A stretch of 64,000 nucleotides of DNA from assembly GCA_014378845.1 (NCBI GenBank), contig JACMNB010000025.1, positions 33,465-97,464 of the forward strand, given 5' to 3'. The position numbers were made by a program, and so were the translations under genes. This stretch comes from Methylotenera sp. (GTDB lineage: Bacteria > Pseudomonadota > Gammaproteobacteria > Burkholderiales > Methylophilaceae). This document shows, piece by piece, positions 54,856 through 63,539 of the stretch (position 1 is its first letter; every line of letters starts with the position of its first letter). The notes beneath the pieces were generated by a model. That model was not told the origin of the DNA and made no database searches. It was given only the letters and a program-made list of their open reading frames with translations.

Positions 54856-55587
54856 TTAGGCATCCATACGCAAACTATCAGCATGTTGGGGGTACGGTGC
54901 GGCATGCGCCTCATCAACGGGCAGACCAGCAAGTTGGTTAGAAAAGCCATGATTAACGTCTCTGTGGTGCGCTTCATCAGCCCGTACAATCATAATTACA
55001 TCACGCAAAGTAGCGTCAGCGGGCATTTTCCAATAATGTATGGCAATGGCTGGTGCATCAATATTAGGTGAACGACCTTCATCAATTTCTTGTAAATAGT
55101 AGGTGTAACTAATCACCGCTTCTTCCTCAAAATAACCGACGACGCGGTGCGCTGTTTTTGATGAAATGAGGTAAAGCAAAAAGAAACCGATGTAAAAAAT
55201 CCACTGCGCGGCCATCACTACAATGCGCTCAAACAATGTAGGTTTGGCAATCTCAATAAAAGTCATTAAGTGCATGCGCTCATTTTCTGCTTCTTCCATC
55301 AATGTGCGAATCCAACCATCGTCATCTTTCATGCGGCGCAGGCTATTAAGGTGTTGAATAGTGCCGCCAACCATGCCAGGCACAGCCGCCACCGTTTCAA
55401 GCACAATAGCGCGATGCCCGTAACGCTTGGCAAAAAAAGTATCAGCCGCCCAGCGTAACACCTTGGTAAAACCCAATGCAAAATGGTCAGAAAATCCGCT
55501 AGGCACGTGATGACTGGCATGCGTTAAAGATTGCTCGTCCGGCACTTTATCAGAGCACAGTTTCTGTTCAAGCAAGCTTTTTGGCAT
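54856..55587 (-). CDS. aox: Alternative (cyanide-insensitive) quinol oxidase
   Basis: A diiron ubiquinol oxidase that passes electrons to oxygen without proton pumping. All ligand motifs are present: E64 in [10 protein letters not shown]103-x2-H106 in NERMHL, E155 in FEEEAV and E205-x2-H208 in [12 protein letters not shown]. Length 243 is typical of bacterial AOX. It lies 40 bases behind the second csbD-like gene and probably shares its promoter, so stress would raise a superoxide-sparing respiratory branch. Confidence 0.95.
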   Translation of the reverse strand: MPKSLLEQKLCSDKVPDEQSLTHASHHVPSGFSDHFALGFTKVLRWAADTFFAKRYGHRAIVLETVAAVPGMVGGTIQHLNSLRRMKDDDGWIRTLMEEAENERMHLMTFIEIAKPTLFERIVVMAAQWIFYIGFFLLYLISSKTAHRVVGYFEEEAVISYTYYLQEIDEGRSPNIDAPAIAIHYWKMPADATLRDVIMIVRADEAHHRDVNHGFSNQLAGLPVDEAHAAPYPQHADSLRMDA

Positions 55588-55627
55588 TAATTACCTTTCT
55601 AAAATGGCTAGCTGTTGGATTAGCTCA

Positions 55628-55870
55628 TTACATTTTAATGGTGGGATTGTTGTTTACTTTAACCTGCGGGCTATTAAGTGACGATTGCCAGTGAGTTAAG
55701 TCTTTTTCAACGTCGTCTTTGGCAGTGCCATATATTTCCTGAATTTTACCAGCCAATTGTTCGCGTTTTCCCGCAATAACATCCAGTTGGTCGTCTGTTA
55801 GTTTGCCCCATTTTTGTTGTACATCGCCTTTAAATTGTTTCCAATTACCTTCAATTTGATCCCAGTTCAT
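55628..55870 (-). CDS. CsbD-family stress protein (copy 2)
   Basis: An 80-residue hydrophilic protein starting MNWDQIEGNWKQF and containing VQQKWGKLTDDQLDVIAGKRE, very close to copy 1 at 44399. The start at ATG 55868-55870 follows AAAGGAAC; the upstream GTG overlaps this site. It heads a group with the alternative oxidase and DUF2721 genes. Confidence 0.93.
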   Translation of the reverse strand: MNWDQIEGNWKQFKGDVQQKWGKLTDDQLDVIAGKREQLAGKIQEIYGTAKDDVEKDLTHWQSSLNSPQVKVNNNPTIKM

Positions 55871-55922
55871 TTGAGTTCCTTTCACGATTAATCGATTAAA
55901 TTAGCTTTTTTAAGCTAGTTTC

Positions 55923-55965
55923 ATCATATTGTTTTTATCTAATCTCTTCTGTCTGCCAGCACACA
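55923..55965 (-). promoter_or_regulatory. Crp/Fnr-type class II promoter of csbD copy 2 / aox
   Basis: Minus strand: TGTGTG-CTGG-CAGACA (55950-55965), GA, 19 bases, TATGAT (55923-55928). Confidence 0.72.
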
Positions 55966-55987
55966 TAACCACATTTTATTGTGCTTA

Positions 55988-56030
55988 TGTTTAGTATCGC
56001 ACAGACGAAGGTGCGTGGATAAACTACGAT
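55988..56030 (+). promoter_or_regulatory. Crp/Fnr-type class II promoter of the universal stress gene
   Basis: TGTTTA-GTAT-CGCACA (55988-56003), GA, 19 bases, TACGAT (56025-56030). Confidence 0.72.
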
Positions 56031-56069
56031 AACTAATTAGAAAACGCGATTAACGATATGGAGTTGCAA

Positions 56070-56912
56070 ATGAGCTATCAAACAATTCTCGTGCATGTGC
56101 AATTGGGGCATTCCAATGCTGGCGTGTTGCACGCGGCCAAGCAAATTGCACAGCGCTGTAACGCAGCAGTCATCGGCGTAGCAGTTGGCCAACAAACGCT
56201 CATGATTTATGGACAAGGTTATCAATTGGTTGATTTTTTTGACCGTGAGCAAACTACGTTAGAAGAGAAAATAAACACTGAAAAAGCGTTGTTTGAAGCG
56301 GCTTTCAACGATCATACAAAACCTGTAGATTGGCTATCAGTGATTACGATGGAGCCTGCCGTCGATTATTTAGTGGCGCATGCAAGCAGCGTTGATTTAA
56401 TCATCACTGGCGCTACTGCTGGTGATTTTTATGAAGGCCCAAATTATGCAAACGCATGTGGTATTGTCATGCAATCGGGCCGCCCAGTCTTGGCGGTGCC
56501 AGTCAATGCGCCAGTATTTAATCCAGAAGAGTTTAAGTTAAACACCATGCTTGTTGGTTGGAAAGAGTCGCGTGAAGCTAGGCGAGCCATCGCCGACGCT
56601 ATACCGCTATTGCAATTGGCGACGCAAGTCATCGTGTTAGAAATGGTCGCAAAAGACCATCAGGAAGGCGCTGCTAAGCGCTTAAATAGCGTGGTGATTT
56701 GGTTACAAAGTCATGGTATTGCGGCGCAAGCGGTGGTTACAGTTGCAGCCGATACTGATGCAGCGCAGTTTATTGCGATCGCCAAGCAATATAACGCTGA
56801 TATTGTGATAACAGGCGCTTACGGACACAGCAGATTTCGCGAGTGGGTACTGGGCGGCATTACAAACGAGTTATTGCAAAACGCACATTTCAACTCATTT
56901 CTATCCCATTAA
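56070..56912 (+). CDS. Tandem-domain universal stress protein
   Basis: A 280-residue protein of two UspA-like domains (about 1-145 and 155-280). The second ends TGAYGHSRFREWVLGG, close to the nucleotide-binding G-x2-G-x9-G pattern. Tandem Usp proteins are induced by starvation and oxygen stress and bind adenine nucleotides. The start at ATG 56070 is chosen because GGAG lies 7 bases upstream, inside an earlier ATG. A strong terminator follows. Confidence 0.9.
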   Translation: MSYQTILVHVQLGHSNAGVLHAAKQIAQRCNAAVIGVAVGQQTLMIYGQGYQLVDFFDREQTTLEEKINTEKALFEAAFNDHTKPVDWLSVITMEPAVDYLVAHASSVDLIITGATAGDFYEGPNYANACGIVMQSGRPVLAVPVNAPVFNPEEFKLNTMLVGWKESREARRAIADAIPLLQLATQVIVLEMVAKDHQEGAAKRLNSVVIWLQSHGIAAQAVVTVAADTDAAQFIAIAKQYNADIVITGAYGHSRFREWVLGGITNELLQNAHFNSFLSH

Positions 56913-56954
56913 TGTTGGGTGCACGTATTTAGACCGGCAAAATAATCAGGCAAT

Positions 56955-57000
56955 AAAATGCCCTACAAGCTAGATGGGTATTAGCTTGTAGGGCATTTTT
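56955..57000 (+). terminator. Strong intrinsic terminator after the universal stress gene
   Basis: AAAATGCCCTACAAGCTA and TAGCTTGTAGGGCATTTTT arms, nine-base loop. The reverse strand also has a T run, so it may work both ways. Confidence 0.9.
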
Positions 57001-57081
57001 GTAACGGCATTATCGCGAGTGCAATTGACTTTAAGTTAAATTTTTAACTCACTTAAAAGCCGCAACCACAATTTTAAAAAT

Positions 57082-57786
57082 TTATCTTTTAACTTCTAAA
57101 TGATTAGTGACAGACTGAACGCCACCCACTGTTTTAACCACTTCTTCGGCTTTCATTTTTGCGGCTTCATTATCCACAAAACCACTTAGCACCACCTCGC
57201 CTTTACGGGTTTCTACACTAATTTGCAGTGTTTTTAAATTGGGGGTATTAAAAATTGCAGCTTTGGCTTTTGTGGTAATCACGCCGTCGTCAAACACCTC
57301 ACCAACTTTACGATTTGCCGGTTCTTGGTTGGCTTGCGAGGTTTCGGCGGTTTGTATAATGGGCGCAGGCTCGTCAATGGTTGCTTTTGCAGTGCTTAAA
57401 TTATCATTTGACAGGCTCCTAGCGCTGCCAGGCTCAATTATCATGGGTGATGGCACATCTTTAGAACCCAAACTTGTTTTGTATTGAATATATTCTTCTT
57501 GATCAATAGTGCCGTCACTATCGGTATCGGCCTTGGCAAATGTTTTTTTGTTAAAAGCTTTGCCTTTTGTGGCCTCTGCAGGCATTAATAAGCCATTACC
57601 AGAAGTATCTAGACCAGAAAATTCAGCGGCCAACGAAGTTTGCCAGCCATTTAATGTGTCGTAATCGTTATTGACATCGACGGCAGCAACAGCCAACGTA
57701 CTTAATGTAAAAGCTGTGATTGACAAACTAGCAAAAGCAACGGAGGTTGCAACTGATTTAACTTTAATATTGTGGTGCCTTTTCAT
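57082..57786 (-). CDS. Exported EF-hand plus BON-domain protein
   Basis: A 234-residue protein from ATG 57784-57786 (AAGGAG upstream), with a signal peptide ending AVA-A. Two EF-hand-type loops follow, LDTSGNGLLMPAE and ADTDSDGTIDQEEY (about 57-100), then a low-complexity linker. A BON domain closes it (about 165-234: DDGVITTKAKAAIFN, VVLSGFVDNEAAKMKAEEVV). The BON part is closely similar to the lipoprotein at 42026. The fusion suggests calcium-responsive envelope binding, which is inference. Confidence 0.85.
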   Translation of the reverse strand: MKRHHNIKVKSVATSVAFASLSITAFTLSTLAVAAVDVNNDYDTLNGWQTSLAAEFSGLDTSGNGLLMPAEATKGKAFNKKTFAKADTDSDGTIDQEEYIQYKTSLGSKDVPSPMIIEPGSARSLSNDNLSTAKATIDEPAPIIQTAETSQANQEPANRKVGEVFDDGVITTKAKAAIFNTPNLKTLQISVETRKGEVVLSGFVDNEAAKMKAEEVVKTVGGVQSVTNHLEVKR

Positions 57787-57834
57787 TATTGACTCCTTGA
57801 ATGATATGAACAAAACAAGAAAAAGTGTTTTGCT

Positions 57835-57863
57835 ATAATCGTTATTATGCAAGGAGTGGTCAA
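57835..57863 (-). promoter_or_regulatory. Sigma-70-type promoter of the EF-hand/BON gene
   Basis: Minus strand TTGACC, 17 bases, GATTAT. A plus-strand TATAAT (57834-57839) overlaps it. No island dyad is present here. Confidence 0.55.
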
Positions 57864-57864
57864 G

Positions 57865-57930
57865 ATGAAGAATCGTGAAACTGCTGAATCCGTTGTCAGC
57901 ACAAACCTACACGCGCCGCTTCAGATTTAA
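57865..57930 (+). CDS. Possible 21-residue peptide
   Basis: ATG 57865 has a perfect AAGGAG nine bases upstream and a TATAAT further up; the frame ends at TAA 57928-57930. The peptide (MKNRETAESV...) has no recognised family. It may be a small protein, a leader, or the remnant of a lost gene. Confidence 0.25.
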   Translation: MKNRETAESVVSTNLHAPLQI

Positions 57931-57937
57931 GTGTCAA

Positions 57938-57972
57938 ATTTAAACAGTTAGATTTAAACAGTTAGATTTAAA
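57938..57972. repeat. 14-bp tandem repeat
   Basis: ATTTAAACAGTTAG occurs twice in tandem with a third partial copy, just downstream of the histidine kinase stop codon. Confidence 0.75.
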
Positions 57973-57981
57973 TAATTAAAC

Positions 57982-59460
57982 TTAACTATTTAATGTATGG
58001 CTACTACTTTGTACTAATAAAAGGTGCTGACTTTCAACATCAACTGCGCTTTTTGCCACCACATCTAAGGGCATCAAAGCGCTGATTAACACGCCCTCGC
58101 TTGGGCTACTAATCATTTCAAAATGGCCGCCAATGGCCTGCACACGGTGGCGCATCCCTGATAATCCATGCGTTAAGCCGCTAAGTGACTGCATGTCTAT
58201 ACCAATGCCGTTGTCACTAATTTCTAGTTTAATATAATGGTCGTCCAGCATTACGTCGACATTAACCGCAGTGGCTTTGGCATATTTGTTAGCATTGTTA
58301 AGGCTTTCTTGCACAATACGGTATGAAATCAAGCTAATTGTTTCGTTAAGCGGCGTTGTAGGATGCGGTAAATTAAGGGTTAAGCGCCATTTATTGCGCT
58401 CAGCCGCATCTTTAATTAAGGCCGTTAATGCAGGCCAAAAACCAAATGTAGAAATCATAGAAGGATGCAACTCTTGCACAATGTGGCGTTGAAATTGAAT
58501 GCCTTGATTAATATAACCCGTTGTTTTGGCTAACTTTTCTGCAATATCGGGTGCGCTTAAGTTAAGTTTTTTAATGCACCAAGCCAAATCCATCTTGGTT
58601 GCGGTAAAAATACTGCCTAATTCATCATGCAACTCGCGCGATAATTTTTGCCGCTCGCGCTCAACATCGGCTTGGTAATCTAATGCCATACTGCGCAGTA
58701 GTTGCGTTTGCTGTTTTAATTTAACTTCGTAATCGGCATTTTCTTTTGAAACCTGTTGTTGGGCCCGGCTTTTAAACGCTAATTCTTTAAGCAATTGCTT
58801 AATCACCATTGCAACTAGAAAAATTAAAATTGACGCCCCGCCAATCACCGAAGCGCGCGCAAGATTTACCGTATTGCGGCGCTTTTTAACCATATCATCG
58901 ACAATATTTGTTTGGTGCGTCACCAATGCATCGGTTGTTGCTACAAAATTTTGCATTTGCAACTTGCCAACATCTAAATTGATTATTTGATTCGCTTCTT
59001 CAATTTTATTTTGTTCTACCAGCTTATTTGTTAACAACATTTCAGCCGATTTCGCCTCAACAATAGCGCTAATCGCGCGTAACTTTTCTAACTCATAAAC
59101 TTTACTTTGTGGTGTTGCGTTGATATTAACCAATGCCTCGCTAAATTTAATATTGGCTTTGGCGTTGTCAAGTGCGGCATTAAAAGGCGTTAAATATTCT
59201 TTACGTTTAGTAATCATAAAGCCGCGCTGCGCGCTTTCGGCTTCGTACAAGTTACTTTTAAGCTGGTGCAGCACAGCGATATTTTCGCGCACCTGTTTTA
59301 TAGTATCCACTTGTTTGCTAAATGAAACAATCCAGTTATCACTAAACATCACTGATGCAAAAGCAATCATTAATGCGGCGCATAGCATTGCAATAGTGCG
59401 CCCGCCTAACAACGCAATAATGCGCTCGCCCCAAACCCAAATTTTAGTGATTAGTTTCAT
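57982..59460 (-). CDS. CHASE3-type sensor histidine kinase (NarX/UhpB-like core)
   Basis: A membrane sensor kinase starting at ATG 59458-59460 (a start 18 codons earlier is possible). Two membrane helices (about 20-40 and 205-225) flank a periplasmic helical CHASE3-like domain. After a coiled segment comes a HisKA_3 dimerisation helix with LSRELHDELGSIFTATK and phospho-acceptor H278. The HATPase has SLNNANKYAKA and DNGIGID. Such kinases pair with LuxR-type response regulators; one lies at 60910 on the opposite strand. Signal unknown. Confidence 0.9.
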   Translation of the reverse strand: MKLITKIWVWGERIIALLGGRTIAMLCAALMIAFASVMFSDNWIVSFSKQVDTIKQVRENIAVLHQLKSNLYEAESAQRGFMITKRKEYLTPFNAALDNAKANIKFSEALVNINATPQSKVYELEKLRAISAIVEAKSAEMLLTNKLVEQNKIEEANQIINLDVGKLQMQNFVATTDALVTHQTNIVDDMVKKRRNTVNLARASVIGGASILIFLVAMVIKQLLKELAFKSRAQQQVSKENADYEVKLKQQTQLLRSMALDYQADVERERQKLSRELHDELGSIFTATKMDLAWCIKKLNLSAPDIAEKLAKTTGYINQGIQFQRHIVQELHPSMISTFGFWPALTALIKDAAERNKWRLTLNLPHPTTPLNETISLISYRIVQESLNNANKYAKATAVNVDVMLDDHYIKLEISDNGIGIDMQSLSGLTHGLSGMRHRVQAIGGHFEMISSPSEGVLISALMPLDVVAKSAVDVESQHLLLVQSSSHTLNS

Positions 59461-59656
59461 TAAGGTGCATATTATCCTGTTGATTGCAATTTGGCTGTAG
59501 GCGCTTTCTGACATTTAAATCAGCTAAGCTATGCTGATAAAAAACCAACTCTTTTTATAAAATACTTTCACACAAGCTGATGATTTAAACAATGATTTAA
59601 GCTCAAGTTGTAATCTTAATAATATAGTAAGTAAATTAAAATTGAAAGGAACTAAT

Positions 59657-59815
59657 ATGTTGCATTACACCGTTGTGTTTTTTGTCATTGCTATTATTGC
59701 AGCAGTTTTTGGTTTTGGCGGTATTGCCGCTGGTGCAACAGAAATAGCCAAAGTTTTATTTTTTGTGTTTTTGGCGATTACTATTATTTCGTATTTAATG
59801 GGTAGAAAACCATAA
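59657..59815 (+). CDS. DUF1328 small membrane protein (YtjA-like)
   Basis: A 52-residue protein with two short hydrophobic segments ([19 protein letters not shown] and [16 protein letters not shown]), the YtjA pattern. Start ATG 59657 has AAAGGA upstream. Function unknown; often stress-induced. Confidence 0.85.
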   Translation: MLHYTVVFFVIAIIAAVFGFGGIAAGATEIAKVLFFVFLAITIISYLMGRKP

Positions 59816-59851
59816 AAACTCACTACAAAACAACTATTTAAAGGAATCAAA

Positions 59852-60289
59852 ATGTTTAATATCAATAAACAAGAGGATGTAAAAGACAAAGCAGCCAATT
59901 TGGTTGACGGTGTCAAAATTGGCGTAGATAACGTGACTGACAAATTAAAATATGACTTGCAAGATGAAGCTAACGAGGTGTTAAATATGGTACATGTCCA
60001 ATCAGAAGAAACTAAAGCGCAAGCCATTGGCGTTATTGAAAGTTTAAAAACTTTATTAGGTCAATACACCAGCGCATCTAATATTGCAGATATCAAAGAT
60101 CAAATTGTAGATAAAGCCAATCAATTAAAAGGCATTGTTAAAGATGAAGCCAGCCATGCGTATGAGGTGAGCCGCGATCGCACAGTGCAAACCGTGCAAG
60201 ATAAACCGATAGCCAGTTTGGCTGTGGCTGTTGGTGCTGGAGTGTTGCTAGGGTATATTTTAGGTTCAAAAACACATTCTAATAAGTAA
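59852..60289 (+). CDS. ElaB/YqjD-type membrane-anchored protein (DUF883)
   Basis: A 145-residue protein with a long helical, charged N-terminal region and a C-terminal membrane helix (SLAVAVGAGVLLGYILGS). E. coli ElaB and YqjD have this layout and attach ribosomes to the membrane in stationary phase. It precedes a YqjE-like gene, as in E. coli yqjD-yqjE. Confidence 0.82.
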   Translation: MFNINKQEDVKDKAANLVDGVKIGVDNVTDKLKYDLQDEANEVLNMVHVQSEETKAQAIGVIESLKTLLGQYTSASNIADIKDQIVDKANQLKGIVKDEASHAYEVSRDRTVQTVQDKPIASLAVAVGAGVLLGYILGSKTHSNK

Positions 60290-60314
60290 TTAATTTTAGC
60301 TAACTTTTAATATT

Positions 60315-60833
60315 ATGTGGAAAACAGCGCTTAAATTTTTGGCTATTTTTGTTTTAAAAAATCGTATGCAATTTTTAAAATCTCAGTTTTTTAATAAATT
60401 GCATACCAACGCTTATGACTCGTTTAACAAACCAAATTTGTACCGTTTGAAAGATAACATCGCGGCAATGGCGGAAACCAGAGCCGCGATATTTAAGCAA
60501 AATTTTAACCATGAAATAAATCGCGTGGTCAAAAGTTTAATTGGCTTTATGCTGATTTTACTATTTGCAATTTTGTCTTTATTAACGGGCTTAATGTGGT
60601 TATTTGCGACTGCCTGGACTAGCCCGCATCGGGATATTATTTTAGGCGTCACCATGCTGATTCCGATTGCGTTAGCCATTGGCGTTTATTTAGCGATTCG
60701 CAATTCCTGGCAAAAGCAGCCGATTCTTCATCAATCAATGCAGCAAATTGAAAGCGATTGGCAAGTATTTAAAGCAGGTTTTGACACCACAGCTGATGCA
60801 AACGACGACTTAGCCAGTAAAGATAATCTATAA
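60315..60833 (+). CDS. YqjE-like membrane protein (phage-holin superfamily III fold)
   Basis: A 172-residue protein with two adjacent membrane helices (about 76-98 and 108-130) between helical polar ends. It follows the YqjD-like gene by 25 bases. The superfamily name mentions holins, but nothing else here is phage-like. Function unknown. Confidence 0.72.
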   Translation: MWKTALKFLAIFVLKNRMQFLKSQFFNKLHTNAYDSFNKPNLYRLKDNIAAMAETRAAIFKQNFNHEINRVVKSLIGFMLILLFAILSLLTGLMWLFATAWTSPHRDIILGVTMLIPIALAIGVYLAIRNSWQKQPILHQSMQQIESDWQVFKAGFDTTADANDDLASKDNL

Positions 60834-60909
60834 CAAAAATTACCATCAAAGCTAACAATAAGTGCTACTGTTTTGCAATACACTTTTTGCTAGTTAATAG
60901 GGGTATTAA

Positions 60910-61554
60910 ATGGGAAACTTCTTGAAAAACGTTTTATTAGTGGACGACCACAGCATTGTCCGCCAAGGCTTAAAAAATTTGATTGAACTTGAAGCCGATT
61001 TAAAAGTAACGGGCGAGGCAGCAAGCGGCCTAGACGCACTCAATTTAGTACGTACCAATCAATATGACGTGATGGTGTTAGATATTGCGATGCCCGATAA
61101 AAACGGGGTTGACACCTTGCATGATTTAAAACACATTGCGCCAACCTTGCCAGTTCTTATTTTAAGCGGTTATGCAGAGGCACAATATGCACTTAATTTA
61201 ATTCGTAGCGGCTGTAAAGGCTATTTATCAAAAGGTGCTGATTCAGCCGAAATCATCAAAGCCATTCGCGTGATTGCTAATGGCAAGCGTTATATATCAG
61301 CCGAGCTGGCAGAACTGATGACCGATCAATTAAGTCACCCATCCGACAAGCAACTGCATGAAGCCTTGAGTGAGCGTGAGTTTCAAGTGTTTTTTAAATT
61401 AGCGGGCGGCATCAGCCCCACCGATATTGGCGCTGCGCTTAATATCAGCACTAAAACAGTCAGCACGTACAGAATGCGCATTTTAGAAAAGATGAGCCTT
61501 AAAACCAATGCTGATTTAACTTATTATGCGATTAAAAACGGATTGATAGTATAA
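60910..61554 (+). CDS. LuxR/NarL-type response regulator
   Basis: A 214-residue two-domain regulator. The receiver has the acidic pair V-D-D (11-13), phospho-acceptor D58 in VLDIAMPDKNG and K108 in YLSKGA. The C-terminal HTH (about 145-210) shows LSEREFQVFFKLAGGISPTDIG and LNISTKTVSTYRMRILEKM. It is the natural partner of the HisKA_3 kinase at 57982-59460. Regulated genes are not evident. Confidence 0.92.
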   Translation: MGNFLKNVLLVDDHSIVRQGLKNLIELEADLKVTGEAASGLDALNLVRTNQYDVMVLDIAMPDKNGVDTLHDLKHIAPTLPVLILSGYAEAQYALNLIRSGCKGYLSKGADSAEIIKAIRVIANGKRYISAELAELMTDQLSHPSDKQLHEALSEREFQVFFKLAGGISPTDIGAALNISTKTVSTYRMRILEKMSLKTNADLTYYAIKNGLIV

Positions 61555-61670
61555 ATGCACTATTTAATCGTTGAATGTAGTTGTATGTCAGCCAAATCCG
61601 ACTTTTTTTAATCATAATTACGGGTTATTGTTACTAATGATTTCTACCCAAAGTATAAAAATACCTGAAT

Positions 61671-62132
61671 ATGCCAGCATTTGAAAACAGTTCTATAGTT
61701 AAAACCAAAACTAAACCTATTAAAGTAGGTAGCGCCAAGCCAATGAAAATGTTGCTGGTTGAAGATTCAACTTTACTGCGCGAAGTATTATTTGAAACCA
61801 TTAATAACCTAAAAAATTTATCGGTTGAAGGAATGGCCGCCACACAATCTAAAGCCATCGCGCTATTAAACGAAAAACAATTTGATATTTTGTTGCTTGA
61901 CATTGAGCTTTCTGAAGGCAATGGTTTTGAAGTCATTAAACACACGCAAAAACCGCATTATCCTTTTAATGCGCCCATATTAATGATGTTAACCAACCAC
62001 GCCAATCCGCATTATCGTAGTTTGGCCAAAGATTTAGGCGTGCATTATTTTTTCGATAAATCAATGGATTTCGATTTGGCCATTCAAGCAATTGAGCTTG
62101 AAGCAGAGCGTTTTAATAAAAAGCTTAATTAA
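61671..62132 (+). CDS. Stand-alone receiver-domain response regulator
   Basis: A 153-residue single REC domain: acidic residues E31 and D32, phospho-acceptor D77 (LLLDIELSEGNGFE), and conserved K in FFDKSMD. The first 22 residues are a basic tail. There is no output domain, so it may act as a phosphorelay node or protein-protein switch. It lies about 115 bases after the LuxR-type regulator. Confidence 0.88.
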   Translation: MPAFENSSIVKTKTKPIKVGSAKPMKMLLVEDSTLLREVLFETINNLKNLSVEGMAATQSKAIALLNEKQFDILLLDIELSEGNGFEVIKHTQKPHYPFNAPILMMLTNHANPHYRSLAKDLGVHYFFDKSMDFDLAIQAIELEAERFNKKLN

Positions 62133-62153
62133 TATTCTCGGCAATAAAATACC

Positions 62154-62558
62154 ATGAACAAGCTTCAAGCTAACGGCCGTTTTTTAGCCAGGCAATTTGT
62201 GTTTGCTTGGTTTTTAATTGGCGGCGTGATGCATTTTGCCAAGCCAAATTTGTTTGTACGCATTGTGCCGCCTTATATTCCTTACGCGATTGCCGCAGTT
62301 TATATCAGCGGCGCGTGTGAACTACTTGGCGCAATTGGCATATGGATTAAACAAGTTAGAAGCTTGGCAGGTTACGGCTTAATGCTGCTTACTATTGCGG
62401 TGACGCCAGCAAATGTGTTTATGTTGCAACATGCTGATGCGTTTTCAGAAGTGCCGTATTGGGCTTTGGTTGTAAGATTGCCATTCCAATTATTTTTAAT
62501 TTGGCTTATTTGGTGGTGCACACGACCCAATTTGGCAATAAAAAAAGCGAACAATTAA
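62154..62558 (+). CDS. DoxX-like membrane protein
   Basis: A 134-residue four-helix membrane protein; FVFAWFLIGGVMHFAKPNLFVRIVPPYIP and YISGACELLGAIGIW fit the DoxX/DoxD-like superfamily. Some members associate with SOD and sulfur enzymes in other bacteria; the role here is open. A bidirectional terminator overlaps its last codons. Confidence 0.75.
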   Translation: MNKLQANGRFLARQFVFAWFLIGGVMHFAKPNLFVRIVPPYIPYAIAAVYISGACELLGAIGIWIKQVRSLAGYGLMLLTIAVTPANVFMLQHADAFSEVPYWALVVRLPFQLFLIWLIWWCTRPNLAIKKANN

Positions 62559-62573
62559 TGTTCGCTTTTTTTA
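62540..62573. terminator. Bidirectional terminator between convergent genes
   Basis: AAAAAAAGCGAACA, a short loop, then TGTTCGCTTTTTTT-like arm with T runs on both strands. It overlaps the 3' end of the DoxX-like gene. Confidence 0.88.
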
Positions 62574-62597
62574 AACCAAACTAACTATTTAGGCTTA

Positions 62598-63005
62598 TTA
62601 TCTAGTAGCGGGCGGCGTATTTTTAGTATCGCTTGGCTGTAATTTGTTGCCTTTAGTGGTGCCAATATGCATTTCGGCGTCCATATCTTTAACACTAACG
62701 CCGCCATTGGTTTGCTTCATTTTGCTATACATATCTTCATGATGCGCCATAAATTCTTCTTTTGAAATGATGCCATCGCCATTGGTATCCATCATTTTGC
62801 TACTCATTCTGTTTTTGTGCGACATGCGGTAATGATCCATTTTCTTCATGCTGCCTGTTGCCGGCTCTGCCATCGTTTTATCGGCAGTACTTTCTTGCGT
62901 TAAACCCTCCATAGAATCTTTGGTGTTGGTTTTATCTTCAGCAAATGCCGAAAGCGCTGCAATTGAAAGCGAGGCAATAAATAAAGTGTTGATTAACTGT
63001 TTCAT
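62598..63005 (-). CDS. Exported EF-hand protein (1)
   Basis: A 135-residue protein with a signal peptide ending AFA-E, a polar middle, and one EF-hand loop DTNGDGIISKEEF (about 74-86). It is paralogous to the neighbour at 63046 and probably cotranscribed with it. Calcium binding in the periplasm is expected; the role is unknown. Confidence 0.82.
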   Translation of the reverse strand: MKQLINTLFIASLSIAALSAFAEDKTNTKDSMEGLTQESTADKTMAEPATGSMKKMDHYRMSHKNRMSSKMMDTNGDGIISKEEFMAHHEDMYSKMKQTNGGVSVKDMDAEMHIGTTKGNKLQPSDTKNTPPATR

Positions 63006-63045
63006 CTAAACTCCTTAATAATAGATTGGTGGATTAAATTTAAGC

Positions 63046-63483
63046 TTAATTGGTACCTGTGGTTGTACCATTAATTGGGCCATCTTTGGTTAAATCTACA
63101 CTGCCATTCATGCTTTTACCAGTAGTTGTGCCAATTGGCTTGTTGTTCATCGAGCTTCTATAGCTTACGCCGCCTTCACCAGGATTCATATCAGTAAACA
63201 TTTGCTCTTGATGTGCCATGTACTCGTCATGTGACACCATTCCGTCGTTATCGGTGTCCATCATTTTCATTTGTTTGCTTTTGCTACCCATCCGGTTGTT
63301 TCTTTTCATGCTTTTGTTGGTGCTGCTTTTATCGATACGTTTATCTTGATGTTTAATTTGCGGCGTGTCTGAAGTGCCTATTGCGCTGCCGTCGTCGGTA
63401 TTTTCGGGAGTGGTGGCAGCAGAAACTGAAAATACACTCATTAAAAGTGCTGTTAAAAATACGCTAGTAATCGTTTTAGTCAT
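63046..63483 (-). CDS. Exported EF-hand protein (2)
   Basis: A 145-residue protein with a signal peptide ending VSA-A, a basic middle (KSMKRNNRMGSKSKQMKM), one EF-hand loop DTDNDGMVSHDEY (about 76-88) and a Gly/Thr-rich tail. Paralogue of the gene at 62598. An island-type promoter lies upstream. Confidence 0.82.
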   Translation of the reverse strand: MTKTITSVFLTALLMSVFSVSAATTPENTDDGSAIGTSDTPQIKHQDKRIDKSSTNKSMKRNNRMGSKSKQMKMMDTDNDGMVSHDEYMAHQEQMFTDMNPGEGGVSYRSSMNNKPIGTTTGKSMNGSVDLTKDGPINGTTTGTN

Positions 63484-63539
63484 GATAATTCCTTATATTA
63501 AATGTTGAAATACAAACAAAGCTGTCAGTTGACATTGCG

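Noticed and set aside
55966..56003. Minus-side use of the Usp dyad for csbD copy 2
   Set aside because: The hexamer at the right distance (ATGTGT) is poor, while csbD copy 2 has its own complete site at 55923-55965.
57082..57863. Island-type dyad for the EF-hand/BON gene
   Set aside because: No dyad found upstream; an ordinary TTGACC/GATTAT promoter is present instead.
60315..60833. Phage holin, hence a prophage remnant
   Set aside because: The gene is the YqjE partner of a YqjD-like gene; no other phage gene is nearby.
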